Shown piece after piece: positions 53,101 to 64,000 of a stretch of 64,000 bases of DNA. The stretch is taken from contig JAGYKP010000081.1 of NCBI GenBank assembly GCA_018401555.1, positions 1-64,000 on the forward strand, given 5' to 3'. The position numbers and the translations under genes were made by a program. The stretch's first letter is position 1. Every line of letters begins with the position of its first letter. Below the pieces are notes generated by a model. That model saw only the letters and a program-made list of their open reading frames with translations. It was not told where the DNA came from and did no database searches. Origin of the DNA: Halomonas sp. (lineage in GTDB: Bacteria > Pseudomonadota > Gammaproteobacteria > Pseudomonadales > Halomonadaceae).

Positions 53101-55318
53101 ATGACGGCGCCCAGGCGCCGTCCTCCCCTTCCGGACACTCACGCAGGAGTCAGGGCGCGCCGACGACACTCCGTTCGCCACCGATGTCCCTCGGGCGATT
53201 CCGAGACCCGGCTGGCCACCTACCCTGACCGGCGCCTGCGGTCCAGTCAGGTCAAGCGGGCGTATCTACTACGCCGAGCAGGCCCACGACGGCCAGCGCC
53301 GGCGCTCCGGCGAGCCCTACGTCACCCACCCCCTCGCCGTCGCCAATATCCTCGCCAACATGCATATGGACCATCAGAGCCTGATGGCGGCCATGCTGCA
53401 CGACGTGATCGAGGATACCGGCGTCGGCAAGGAGGCCCTGGCGCGCCAGTTCGGCGCCCCGGTGGCGGAGCTGGTGGACGGCGTCTCCAAGCTGACCCAG
53501 ATCGCCTTCGAGGACAAGGCGGTGGCCCAGGCGGAGAACTTCCAGAAGATGGTGCTGGCGATGTCGCGGGACATCCGCGTCATCATCGTCAAGCTGGCCG
53601 ACCGGCTGCACAACATGCGCACCCTGGGCGCCTTGCGCCCCGACAAGAAGCGCCGCATCGCCCGCGAGACCCTGGAGATCTACGCCCGCATCGCCAGCCG
53701 GCTGGGCATCAACACCATCCGTGTGGAGCTCGAGGACCTCTCCTTCCATGCCCTGCACCCGATGCGCGCCGAGCGCATCAAGCGCGCCCGTCGTCCAGCG
53801 CGCAGGGTACCGCCGCTCGACGATCCGCCAGATCCAGAACACCCTGCAGAAGAGTCTCGACGACGAGGGGCTGCCCAGCACCGTGGTGGGACGCCAGAAG
53901 CACCTGCTGTCGATCTACCGGAAGATGCGCGACCAGCGCAAGGCATTCAACGAGATCATGGATGTGTTCGGCTTCCGCATCCTCACCGATGATGTCGACA
54001 GCTGCTATCGCATCCTTGGCGTCGTGCATAACCTCTATAAGCCGGTACCGGGGCGCTTCAAGGACTATATCGCCATCCCCAAGGCCAACGGCTACCAGAG
54101 CCTGCACACCACCCTGTTCGGCACCGGCGGCATGCCCATCGAGGTGCAAATCCGCACCCGTGAAATGGAAGCCATGGCCAATAACGGAATTGCCGCGCAC
54201 TGGCTCTACAAAGCCGGGCAGACGGCGCATCCGATTGCTGAAGGCAGCCATGCCCGCGCCCGTGCCTGGGTGAAAGGGCTGCTGGAGATGCAGCGCCACG
54301 CGGGGGATTCGTTGGAGTTTATCGAACACGTCAAAAACGACCTGTTCCCCGACGATGTCTACGTGTTCACCCCAAAAGGCGACATCATGGAGCTGCCCCA
54401 GGGCGCCACGGTGATCGACTTCGCCTACAGCGTACACACCGATATCGGCAATAACTGCATCGCCTGCCGCATCGATCGCCACCTCGCGCCGCTCTCCACG
54501 CGGCTGGAAAGCGGCCAGACGCTGGAGATCATCACCGCGCCCGGGGCGCGTCCCAACCTCTCCTGGCTCAACTTCGTGGCCACCGCCAAGGCGCGCTCGG
54601 CGATCCGCCATGCGCTCAAGCACCAGCAACATACCGAGGCGGTACAACTCGGCCGGCGCCTGCTCAACAAGGCCCTCGGCGAGTTCGAGACCAGCCTGGA
54701 GGAGCTGCCCGACGGCCTGCTGCCCGACCTGCTCGACGAGCTGGGCCTGAAGAACGAGGACGCCCTGCTCGAGTCCATCGGCCTCGGCTCGCGGGTCGCC
54801 CACGTGATCGCCCGGCGCCTGATGGACCTGCAGCACGGCGAGGCGACGGTAGGCTCCCCGGCAACCGCAAGCACGGCCCCATCGTGATCAGCGGCGCCGA
54901 GGGCATGGTCATCAAGTTCGCCCGCTGCTGTCACCCGTTGCCCGGCGACCCGGTGGTGGGCCACCTCTCGGTGGGCAAGGGCATCGTGGTGCACCGCGCC
55001 GAATGCCGTAACCTCACCGAGCTGAAGGACGACCCCGAGAAGCTCTTCCCCCTGGAGTGGGCGGAGAGCATCGATCAGGACTACCCGGTGGCACTGCGCC
55101 TCGAGGTGGAGAGCCGCCGCGGCCTGGTGGCCGAGCTGGCCGGGGTGGTCACCGACGCCGACGCCAATATCGAACGCATCGGCATCGAGGAGCGCGACGC
55201 CCGCCTGGCCACGGTCAACCTGACCCTGGCGGTGCGCGATCGCGTGCACCTGGCGCGCATCATCAAGCGGCTGCGCAACCTCTCCCACGTTGAGCGCATC
55301 AGCCGACTCGGCAACTGA
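53101..55318 (+). CDS. spoT: Bifunctional (p)ppGpp synthetase/hydrolase SpoT, several frameshifts
   Basis: HD domain [13 protein letters not shown]; synthetase [46 protein letters not shown]-terminal ACT. Confidence 0.95.
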
Positions 55319-55417
55319 GCCTTTCCCGACCGGCCCGGCGGCGCCCCGAGGGGGCGAGCGGGCCGTCTTTCATTGACGAACACCGTCGACACGATCCACA
55401 ACGTCAAGGAGCACACC

Positions 55418-55809
55418 ATGAGCAACAAGGCCGTGATCAACACCGAGGTAAGGCCCCCGCCGCCATCGGCCCCTACTCCCAGGCCATCAAGGCCGGCAAC
55501 ACCGTCTACCTCTCCGGCCAGATCCCGCTGGACCCGGCCACCATGGAGCTGGTCTCCGACGACTTCGAGGCCCAGGCCCGCCAGGTCTTCACCAACCTGC
55601 GCGCCGTCTGCGAGGAGGCCGCCGGCTCCCTGCAGGACATCGTCAAGCTCAACCTCTACCTGGTCGACCTGGGGCAGTTCGCCGTGGTCAACGCCATGAT
55701 GGAGGAGTTCTTCGAGAAGCCCTATCCGGCGCGGGCCGCCATCGGCGTCAAGGCGCTCCCCAAGGGTGCCCAGTTCGAGGCCGAGGGTGTGATGGTCATC
55801 GGCGACTGA
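55418..55809 (+). CDS. ridA: RidA family reactive intermediate/imine deaminase, N-terminal frameshift
   Basis: [81 protein letters not shown]. Confidence 0.95.
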
Positions 55810-55816
55810 CAGGGGC

Positions 55817-56329
55817 ATGCGGCTATTCCTGGCCCTTGAGCCTCCCCCCGAGCTGCGCGCACGGCTGGGGGAGCTCGCCGACCTGGCCCGGACGCACTGT
55901 GGCGGGCGGCGGGTGCCGGACTCAAGCCTGCACCTGACCCTCGCCTTCCTCGGCGAGGTCGAAGAGGATCGCGCCGAGGCGCTGGCCGAGTGGCTGCAGG
56001 GCGAGTCGCCCGAGGGCGGCGAGTGGCGTCTGGATCGCTGGGGAACCTTCCGCCGGCCGGATATCGTCTGGGTCGGAGGAAGGACGCCCGACGCAACGCT
56101 CACCGTACTGCACGAGAGGCTGTGGGACGGGCTGGAGGCCCTCGGCCATGCCGGGCGGCCGACGCGCTTCGTGCCCCACGTCACCCTGCTGCGCCGGGCG
56201 CGACGCCTTGCGACCGATGGGCTACCACCGGTCGACCTCGCCTGGCGCTGGCGGCGGCTGAAGGCGCTGCTGCGCTCCTTTACCCTGGAGGACGGGCCAC
56301 GTTACGAGGTGCTGGCCCGCTCGGCCTGA
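55817..56329 (+). CDS. thpR: RNA 2',3'-cyclic phosphodiesterase (LigT/ThpR)
   Basis: Two HxT motifs: SSLHLTLAFLGEV and RFVPHVTLLRRA. Confidence 0.93.
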   Translation: MRLFLALEPPPELRARLGELADLARTHCGGRRVPDSSLHLTLAFLGEVEEDRAEALAEWLQGESPEGGEWRLDRWGTFRRPDIVWVGGRTPDATLTVLHERLWDGLEALGHAGRPTRFVPHVTLLRRARRLATDGLPPVDLAWRWRRLKALLRSFTLEDGPRYEVLARSA

Positions 56330-56355
56330 GCGCCCGGACTGAACGGGCGGGCTCT

Positions 56356-57231
56356 TCAGGCCTTCTCCGGCAGGAAGCCGCCCTCCCTGAGCACCTGCGC
56401 ATAGCCCTCGCGAAAGCTGGGATAACGGAACTGGTAGCCGCTCTCCAGCAGCCGGGCGTTGCTGCAGCGCTTGCTGGCGCGTCGCCGCAGCGGCGACTGG
56501 ATGGTCTCCGTGGCCTCCACCTTGAGCTGGCTTGGCCAGCCAGGCCATGACATCGTGGAGCGGCGCCGGCTCGCAATCGGTGGCCAGATAGAGCTCCTCG
56601 ACTCCCTCGCCCTGGAGCACCCGGCCGATCAGGTGGGCCAGCACCCCGGCACAGTCGTCGCGGTGGATGCGGTTGGTGTACATGGCGGGGCTCGGCGGGG
56701 CGATACGCCCCTCGCCCACCTGGCGGATCAGGCGATCGCGGCCGGGGCCATAGATCCCCGAGAAGCGCACCACGCTGCCGGGCAGGACGGTGATCTAGCA
56801 GCGCCTGCTCGGCCTCGCACATCAGCTGTCCCGAGGAAGCCGGTGGGCTCGGTGGGGCTCGCCTCGTCCACCGTCTCGCCGTCGCGCTGGGCATAGACGC
56901 TGGTGGAGGAGACGAAGAAGACATGCCGCGGCGCCTTCTTGCGCGCGCCGAACTCGGCCAGGGCGGCCGCCAGCCCCTCGGGGTAGGCGGCGCGATAGGC
57001 GGCCTCCTCGAAGCGATCCGCGCTGGCCACGTAGACCAGGATATCGGCATCGGGCAGTGCGGCCAGGCTGGCCGGGTCGGTGAGGTCGGCGGCGACCGCT
57101 TCCAGGCCCGTGTCCCTGAGCGACTCGGCGCTGCGTCGGGCGCCGATCACGCGCTGGCCTTGTGCCTGGAGGCATTGGCCCAGCGCCGTGCCGATGTCAC
57201 CGCAGCCCAGAATCAGTGTTGTTGTCTTCAC
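56356..57231 (-). CDS. NAD(P)-binding SDR/epimerase-like protein (YeeZ type), several frameshifts
   Basis: TTLILGCGDIGTALGQCLQAQGQRVIGARRS, VFFVSSTSVYAQRDGE, RFSGIYGPGRDRLIRQV, NRIHRDDCAGVLAHL. Confidence 0.88.
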
Positions 57232-57298
57232 CTTTGCCTCGCCCCCTGATAAAAAGTCCCTATTGGAAATCCACGAGGATGCCGTCCAGGCAACCCAG

Positions 57299-58203
57299 AT
57301 GACTCTAACAGAACTCCGCTACATCGTGACACTGGCCCAGGAACGCCACTTTGGTCGTGCCGCCGAACGCTGCTTCGTCTCCCAGCCGACCCTGTCGGTG
57401 GCGGTGAAGAAGCTCGAGGAGGAGCTCGGTGTTCCGCTCTTCGAGCGCTCCAAGTCCACGGTCCAGGTCACTCCGCTGGGCGAGAAGATCGTCGAGCAGG
57501 CCCAGCGGGTGCTGGAGCAGACCAGCGTGATCAAGGAGCTGGCCACGGCGGGCCGCGACCAGCTGGCGAGCCCCCTGCGCATCGGCGCCATCTACACCAT
57601 CGGCCCCTACCTCTTCCCCCACCTGGTGCCGGAGCTGGCGCGCAGCGCCCCGCAGATGCCGCTCTATATCGAGGAGGGCTTTACCGGCAACCTGCGCCGC
57701 AAGCTGCGCAGCGGCGAGCTGGACGCCATCATCGTCGCCCTGCCCTTCACCGAGACCGACGTGCTCACCAAGGCCCTCTACGAGGAGGAGTTCGAGGTGC
57801 TGGTGCCGGCGGATCACGCCTGGGCCGGCCGCGACTGCGTGCACAGGGAGGGCTGCTCCAGGAGCGCCTGCTGCTGCTCGGCGAGGGCCACTGCTTCCGC
57901 GACCAGATCCTCGAGGCCTGCCCGGCGATCAGCCAGAAGCTCAACAGCCCCCACAATACCCTCACCGCCGAGGGCGGCTCGCTGGAGACCATCCGCCATA
58001 TGGTGGCCTCCAAGCTCGGCATCACCGTGCTGCCGCGTTCGGCCATCGGCACCGTCCACTACGAGAGTGGCCTGCTCGAAAGCATGCCCTTCGCGGCCCC
58101 CGCCCCGACGCGCACCGTGGCCATCGCCTGGCGCGCCAGCTTCCCGCGGCCCAAGGCGATCGACGCCATCACCGACGCCGTGGCCTCGCTGCCGCCGAAC
58201 TGA
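57299..58203 (+). CDS. oxyR: LysR-family peroxide sensor OxyR, frameshift near 57850
   Basis: MTLTELRYIVTLAQERHFGRAAERCFVSQPTLSVAVKKLEEELGVPLFERSK; redox Cys region GHCFRDQILEACPA. Confidence 0.93.
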
Positions 58204-58215
58204 CCCCGCCTCGGC

Positions 58216-60309
58216 ATGAGCGCCGACCAGACGGCTCTCGACGCGCCGGTTACCTCGCTCAAGGGCGTCGGCGAGGCACTGGCCCAGAAACTCTCCCGGC
58301 TGCGCATCGACAGCGTGGCCGACTTGCTCTTCCACCTGCCGCTGCGCTACCAGGACCGCACCCGCATCACCCCCATCGGCACCCTGCGTGCCGGCCACGA
58401 GGCGGTGGTGGAGGGCGAGGTGGTGGCCGCCGAGGTGGTGCGCGGCCGGCGGCGCAGCCTGCTGGTGCGCCTGCGCGACGGCAGTGGCCTGCTCAGCCTG
58501 CGCTTCTTCCACTTCTCGCCGGCCCAGCAGCAGCAGTTCCAGCCCGGCACCTGGGTGCGCGGCTTCGGCGAGGCCCGTGCCGGCGCCACCGGACTCGAGC
58601 TCTACCACCCGGAGTATCGCCTGCTCAAGGCCGATGCCCCGCCGGTGGAGGACCACCTCACCCCGATCTACCCCGCCACCGAGGGGCTGCACCAGACCCG
58701 CCTGCGGGCGCTGATCGAGCAGGCCTTGGGGCTGCTCGACGCCCACCCCGAGGCGCTGCCCGACTGGATCACCGCGGACCTGCGCCAACGCTTCCGGCTG
58801 CCCGAGCTGCACCGCTGCCTGCACGTGCTGCACCAGCCGCCGCCGGAGGTCGACCCCGAGCAGCTGGCGAGTGGCCGCCACCCGGCCACCCGCCGCCTGG
58901 CGCTGGAGGAGCTGCTCGCCCACCGCCTCAGCCTGCAGGCGGTACGCCTGAAGATCCAGCAGGATGGCGCCCCGGCGCTGCCCTCGGGGCGTGGCCTGCA
59001 GGCGCGCTTCCTGACCCAGCTGCCCTTCTCGCTGACCGCGGCCCAGCGCCGGGTGCTCGACGAGATCGCCGCCGACCTGGGCCGGGAGGTGCCCATGCTG
59101 CGCCTGGTGCAGGGCGACGTGGGCTCCGGCAAGACCGTGGTGGCCGCCATGGCGGCGCTGGCCGCCATCGCCGGCGACTGCCAGGCGGCGATGATGGCGC
59201 CCACCGAGATCCTCGCCGAGCAGCACTACCGGGCCTTCCGCGCCTGGTTCGCGCCGCTGGGCATCGAGGTGGCGTGGCTCGCCGGCAAGCTCAAGGGCAA
59301 GGCGCGCCTCGACACCAAGGCGGCGATCCAGGACGGCCGAGCGCGTATGGTGGTGGGCACCCACGCGCTGTTTCAAGGTGATGTGCACTTCCAGTGCCTG
59401 GGGCTGGCGATTATCGATGAGCAGCACCGCTTTGGCGTTCACCAGCGCCTGGCCCTGCGCGAGAAGGGCGAGGCCGGTGGCCTCACGCCCCACCAGCTGG
59501 TGATGACCGCCACCCCCATCCCGCGCACCCTGGCGATGAGCGCCTACGCCGACCTGGATGTGTCGGTGATCGACGAGCTGCCGCCAGGGCGCACACCGGT
59601 AAAAACCGTAGTGGTCTCTGACGAGCGCCGCCCCGAGGTGGTCGAGCGCATCCGCAACGCCTGCGCCGAGGGGCGCCAGGCCTACTGGGTGTGCACCCTG
59701 ATCGAGGAATCCGAGGTGCTGGAGTGCCAGGCCGCCGAGGCGACCCGGGACGAACTCACCGAAGCACTGCCGGAACTCGCCATCGGCCTGGTCCACGGGC
59801 GCATGAAGGCCGCCGAGAAGGCGGCAGTGATGGACGCCTTCAAGAGCGGCGAGCTGGATCTACTGGTGGCCACCACGGTGATTGAGGTGGGAGTCGACGT
59901 GCCCAACGCCAGCCTGATGATCATCGAAAACCCGGAGCGCTTAGGGCTTTCCCAGCTTCACCAGCTGCGCGGCCGGGTGGGACGCGGCAGCACCGAAAGC
60001 TTCTGCGTGCTGCTCTACCATCCGCCGCTGTCCGCCCACTCCAAGGAGCGCCTGGCGGTGATGCGGGAAACCACCGACGGCTTCCGCATTGCCGAAAAGG
60101 ACCTGGAGCTGCGCGGCCCCGGCGAGGTGCTGGGCACCCGCCAGACGGGCCTGGCGCAGATGAAGATCGCCGACCTGGAGCGCGACGCCGACCTGCTCGA
60201 CCGCGTCGCCCCCCTGGCCGAGGCGCTGATGGCCACCCACCCCGAGGCCAGCCAGCCGTTGATCCGCCGCTGGCTGGGCGAGGAGGCCGGCCGCTACGGT
60301 CAGGTCTAG
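58216..60309 (+). CDS. recG: ATP-dependent DNA helicase RecG
   Basis: LKGVGEALAQKLSRLRI, LVQGDVGSGKTVVAAMAALAAI, IIDEQHRFGVHQR, ATPIPRTLAMSAYADLDVSVIDELPPGRTPVKT. Confidence 0.98.
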   Translation: MSADQTALDAPVTSLKGVGEALAQKLSRLRIDSVADLLFHLPLRYQDRTRITPIGTLRAGHEAVVEGEVVAAEVVRGRRRSLLVRLRDGSGLLSLRFFHFSPAQQQQFQPGTWVRGFGEARAGATGLELYHPEYRLLKADAPPVEDHLTPIYPATEGLHQTRLRALIEQALGLLDAHPEALPDWITADLRQRFRLPELHRCLHVLHQPPPEVDPEQLASGRHPATRRLALEELLAHRLSLQAVRLKIQQDGAPALPSGRGLQARFLTQLPFSLTAAQRRVLDEIAADLGREVPMLRLVQGDVGSGKTVVAAMAALAAIAGDCQAAMMAPTEILAEQHYRAFRAWFAPLGIEVAWLAGKLKGKARLDTKAAIQDGRARMVVGTHALFQGDVHFQCLGLAIIDEQHRFGVHQRLALREKGEAGGLTPHQLVMTATPIPRTLAMSAYADLDVSVIDELPPGRTPVKTVVVSDERRPEVVERIRNACAEGRQAYWVCTLIEESEVLECQAAEATRDELTEALPELAIGLVHGRMKAAEKAAVMDAFKSGELDLLVATTVIEVGVDVPNASLMIIENPERLGLSQLHQLRGRVGRGSTESFCVLLYHPPLSAHSKERLAVMRETTDGFRIAEKDLELRGPGEVLGTRQTGLAQMKIADLERDADLLDRVAPLAEALMATHPEASQPLIRRWLGEEAGRYGQV

Positions 60310-62423
60310 GCTGTCACCAGCCGCGCGGACGCCTCGCGCAGCGGCGCCAACTGACGACCGATCAGCACCAGCTGGGCTCCCAGCAGGGAGTCCGACTCCG
60401 CCTCGGCCACCTCCAGGGACGCGTGCGGATCGATCGGTTCACGCCGCTCCAGCGCCCGGGCCAGGCCGTCCAGTTCGGCGAGGAGCGCCTCGGCCAGCGC
60501 ACTCTCCGCCGGCGTCACCCCGCGACTCTCGCCGCGATGGGCGCCCAGCGCGGAGAGATAGTTGAGCAGGGTATGGACGTGGAGCTGGAAGGGCAGCCCG
60601 CGCTCGGCGTCGCGGCGGAAGGGACCCGGCTCCTGCTGGTACATTGGTCAGCATCGCGGCAAGCTCCGCATCGGCATTGTGGGCATTGCGCCGCGCCAGC
60701 CGATAAGCCAGGTCATCGCGCTTGCCGCTGGCGTACTGCTCGATCAACGCCGCCAGGTAGTCGCGTCCGGCCGCCAGGGTGGCGGCCGCCTGGCGATGCA
60801 GCCGCCTGCCCTGCCAGTCGGGCAGGATGGTCAACACCGCCAGCCCGGCGATGCCGGCGCCCAGCAGGGTATCCATGAGCCGCGGCCAGATCAGCCCGAA
60901 GCCGTCCCCCACCTGGTTGAAGCAGCTCAGCACCATCAGGGTGATCGCCGCCGTGGCCAGGGTGTAGTGGCGCCCGCGCAGGGCGAAGAAGGCGACCCCA
61001 GCGGCCACCGCGATCCCCGCCTGGAGCGCCGGCGACGGGAACAGGCTGATCAGCGCCCAGCCCGCCACCAATCCCAGCACCGTGCCCAGGATACGTTGCC
61101 ACAGGAAGCGCCGGGTGGCCCCGAAGCTGGGCCGGCAGACAAACAGGCTGGTGAGCAGGATCCAGTAGCCCTGGGTGGGATGGATCAGGTGCAGGACCGC
61201 ATAGCCGGCCACCAGGGTGGCAGCCAGGCGCACGGCGTGACGAAACACCGGCGAGCGTGGCGTAAGCTGGGCCTGCAGGCGCTCGACCACGTCACCCAGG
61301 CCGCGGGGCGTGCGGTCATGGAGTGCATCATCGTCCCCCTCGCCGAGCTCCGGGTGGCGCGCCCCGGCCAGGGCCCGCTCCAGGGTCGCCAGATTATCGG
61401 CCACGGCCTCCAGGGCGGGCAGCAGCGCCTGGCGCTCGGCGGGCATCGCCCCCCGCAGGTGCGCCAGGGAGGCCTCCAGGTCGACCAGCGCCCGCTCGCT
61501 GGGGGCCAGGTCGAAGGAGCGCTTGAGCAGCAGGCCCCGGGCCAGGCTCCGGCACGCCTCGCCCTGGCGGGAGAGCACCCGCTGGACGCGGAACAGCACA
61601 TCGTGATGGAAGAAGGCCTCGGCCAGCTCGGCATAGGGGGAGTGAGAGGAGCTGGCGCGCTCATGGATATCCTGGGCGATGAAGTAGAGGCGCAGGTAGC
61701 GCGCCAGCCGCGGCGAGGCGCGCTGCTCCTCCAGGCGCCGGAAGAGGCGCTCCTTGGCATCGTTGAGGGCCTCCACCACCCGGCCATTCTGGCGCGCCAG
61801 CGCCAGGCGCCGACTCTCCACGTCCAGCCCGCGCAGCGGCTCGAAGAGTGCCGCCTTCAGGCCGAGGTAGCGGGCCAGCTCGCGGTAGACCCGCGCCATG
61901 GCCAGCTGCAGCGGCTGGCGCGAGAAGAGCGCGCACCACGCCACCGAGATCGCGCCGTACCAGGCGGCACCCGCCACCAGCAGCGCCGGCTCCCGCCACA
62001 GTTCGCCGAGTGCGGGCCGCCGCGCTGCTCGAGGCTGATCAGGGTGTAGATGGTCAGGATCAGGGTGGCGTTGGCGATGGTGGCGTAGCGCTGGCTGACC
62101 GCGCCGAGCATGGTCATGCCGAAGGCCGCCAGGCCCAGGGTCACCACCAGCGGCCAGGGGTGCGCGAAGAGCAGCTCCATCGCCAGCGAGGCCAGCGCAA
62201 AGCAGACCAGGGTAACCAGCAGGGCGGCAAGCCGGCCGGACCAGTCGTCATCGGTCTCGGCCAGGGCGCTGGCGATGGCGCCCAGGAACAGCGGGATCAG
62301 GCCGGCCATGTCGCCGCGCCACCAGCTCAGCAGGGTGATGCCGGCCAGGGCGATGAATACCCGCAGGCTGTAGGCCGCGGGCTCGAGGGTCCAGAAGCGT
62401 CGCAGGACCAGTGAGGGGGTCAT
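60306..62423 (-). CDS. FUSC/YccS-like inner membrane protein, frameshifted near 60650 and 62000
   Basis: Two hydrophobic blocks; HPTQGYWILLTSLFVCRPSFGATRRFLWQRILGTVLGLVAG is a YccS/FUSC signature. Confidence 0.88.
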
Positions 62424-62445
62424 GGCGGGCACGGGTCTCCCGCGG

Positions 62446-62802
62446 TCAGAGATGGCGCAGCAGCTTCTGCAGACGCTGGAGGTCGGCGGCGTCGCCGACC
62501 AGGCGCACGCGCCCGTCCATCATGCCATCGAGGAAGACCTGCTGGGTCGGCTTGCGCAATACCTCGAACGCGGTGGCCGCGTCCTCGAAGCGCAGTTCCA
62601 GGTCGAGGTCCACCGGCAGGCCGCGGCCGTGGGCGATGCCACGCGGCGACATGCGGTAGTGGCGAGCGATGGAAAGATCCTCGGTGGCCACGCCCCAGTC
62701 GAGGCCGCGCATCTCGCCGAGCAGCTCGCGGAAGCGGGGGTTGCGACGCAGGGCGCGCTTGAGCAACCAGCCCAGCACCCAGAGCAGCAGTTTCAGCTTC
62801 AT
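62446..62802 (-). CDS. Small SCP2-like/hypothetical protein
   Basis: Intact ORF; VDLDLELRFEDAATAFEVLRKPTQQVFLDGMMDGRVRLVGDAADLQRLQKLL resembles an SCP2-type module. Confidence 0.6.
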   Translation of the reverse strand: MKLKLLLWVLGWLLKRALRRNPRFRELLGEMRGLDWGVATEDLSIARHYRMSPRGIAHGRGLPVDLDLELRFEDAATAFEVLRKPTQQVFLDGMMDGRVRLVGDAADLQRLQKLLRHL

Positions 62803-62875
62803 GTCATCACCACCGAATCCCTGGAGGGTGGAAGCGAAGACGCCCGGCGCCGAAGGCGGGCCAGGCGTACCAGGA

Positions 62876-63151
62876 TCACTTGGCCACGGCGTCCTTGAGG
62901 CCCTTGCCCGGCTTGAAGGCCACGGTCTTGCTGGCCGGAATGGTCAGTGGCTGACCGGTCTGGGGATTCTTGCCGGTGCGCGCGGCGCGCTCGCGCACGG
63001 CGAAGGTACCGAAGCCGATCAATGCGACATCCTGACCCTGGGCGACACTCCCGGTGATCTCGTCGAGAATGACATTGAGCACCTGGCTCGCCTTGTCCTT
63101 GGACAGATCGGCACGCTCGGCAATCGCCGCCGCGAGTTCTGGCTTACGCAT
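62876..63151 (-). CDS. HU family DNA-binding protein
   Basis: MRKPELAAAIAERADLSKDKASQVLNVILDEITGSVAQGQDVALIGFGTFAVRERAARTGKNPQTGQPLTIPASKTVAFKPGKGLKDAV. Confidence 0.97.
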   Translation of the reverse strand: MRKPELAAAIAERADLSKDKASQVLNVILDEITGSVAQGQDVALIGFGTFAVRERAARTGKNPQTGQPLTIPASKTVAFKPGKGLKDAVAK

Positions 63152-63309
63152 ACAACCCTCCTGGTGTTGGCACTGGATCCCGGCGCAGCGCGCGGGATGT
63201 TGTTGTCATGGCAGACGGCGCTCGCCGTTCACCCGGTCTCTTGCCGGGCGACGGGCGAACGGCGTCGAAAGGCACTCTGCGGCGACCGCATCGAGCCGTC
63301 ACCGCTGAC

Positions 63310-64000
63310 CTAGCCTAGCAACGCCGGCGCAGCCCGCGCCAGTTCGACTTTCCGACGCACGCAGGCCCCTGTCAACGCAAATCCGATCAAACGTCCGTCC
63401 TCGGCCTCGGCCAGGGCGGTGAGATCCCCCGCCTCCCCCTCGATGCGCCAGCGTGCCGGTGCCTGCGCGGGGGGCAGCGCCACCACCGGCAGCAACGGCG
63501 TCTTGACCAGTACCGGCCGGCGCCATAGCGAACCGCCGTGGGCGTGCCGGCGAGGGTGCGGGCCAGGGCCCGGGCGGAGGCCTGGAGCGGCTGCACGTAC
63601 ATGGCGTTGACCCCCTCGACGCAGGCCACATCGCCCAGCGCGTAGACATCCGGCGCCGAGGTGGCGAGGGTCCGGTCGGTGTGGATGCCCGCGGTGCTCA
63701 CCGCGAGGCCCGCCGCCTCGGCCAGCGACGTGCGCGGCCTGAGGCCGGTGGCCAGCAGGACCAGGTCGGCCACCACGGCAGCGCCGCCTTCGAGACACAC
63801 CAGCGCATCGCCACCCTCGGCCTGGAGTCCCACGACCCCTGCGCCCAGGTGCAGGCCCATGCCGGCGTCCCGGAAGGCCTCGCCCAGCGCTCGCCCCAGC
63901 GGCTCGGGAAGCAGGCGCGGCAGCGGCGCAGCCTCCGGTGCCACCAGGCTCACCCGGTGGCCGCCGGCCAGCAGGTCGTTGGCGAACTCGCAGCCCACCA
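63310..64000 (-). CDS. FAD-dependent oxidoreductase, rubredoxin-NAD+ reductase-like (5' end beyond window, frameshifted)
   Basis: GCEFANDLLAGGHRVSLVAPEAAPLPRLLP, VLLATGLRPRTSLAEAAGLAV, DVYALGDVACVEG. Confidence 0.85.
   Translation of the reverse strand, partial: GGLRVRQRPAGRRPPGEPGGTGGCAAAAPASRAAGASAGRGLPGRRHGPAPGRRGRGTPGRGWRCAGVSRRRRCRGGRPGPAGHRPQAAHVAGRGGGPRGEHRGHPHRPDPRHLGAGCLRAGRCGLRRGGQRHVRAAAPGLRPGPGPHPRRHAHGGSLWRRPVLVKTPLLPVVALPPAQAPARWRIEGEAGDLTALAEAEDGRLIGFALTGACVRRKVELARAAPALLG

Noticed and set aside
57814-59796. 660-aa minus-strand ORF
   Set aside because: Antisense shadow of oxyR/recG; composition typical of a spurious GC-rich ORF

Overview
This is a GC-rich gammaproteobacterial chromosomal window, most likely Halomonadaceae: it carries an ectoine-type TRAP system closely resembling teaABCD of Halomonas elongata. 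Coding density is high. I found no CRISPR array, transposon or prophage. Main blocks: engB, a di-heme cytochrome c, dsbA and an orphan TRAP permease pair (0-6 kb); thiD, Usp, dtd, ABC-F (6-11 kb); teaABCD (11.7-15.2 kb); FKBP, a PHB-depolymerase-like esterase, SCO and an AEC transporter (15.5-19.5 kb); a respiration/NO-response block hemN, nnrS, ybaN-like, nsrR, cytochrome c, nosRZDFYL (19.7-31.8 kb); ahpFC (33.6-35.9 kb); a proline racemase-family gene, HPP protein and putA (36.5-43.6 kb); tRNA-Arg(CCG); a tri-heme cytochrome c; rep, trmL, pyrE, a crc-like gene, rph, yicC, gmk, rpoZ, spoT, ridA (44-55.8 kb); oxyR, recG, a YccS-like protein, HU and a partial FAD reductase (57-64 kb). Many genes are broken by single indels, which suggests uncorrected sequence errors. 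The strongest non-annotated signals are: (1) a candidate Fur-controlled PrrF/RyhB-like small RNA at about 19578-19691; (2) an exonuclease-III-like gene next to pyrE with every catalytic residue I could check replaced, matching the Crc pseudo-nuclease pattern; (3) a coherent set of FNR/Anr-like and NsrR-like operators around hemN, nnrS, nsrR and nos; (4) a tri-heme cytochrome built from recently duplicated domains with acidic linkers. All calls are by eye from the sequence and supplied ORF translations; no searches were run.
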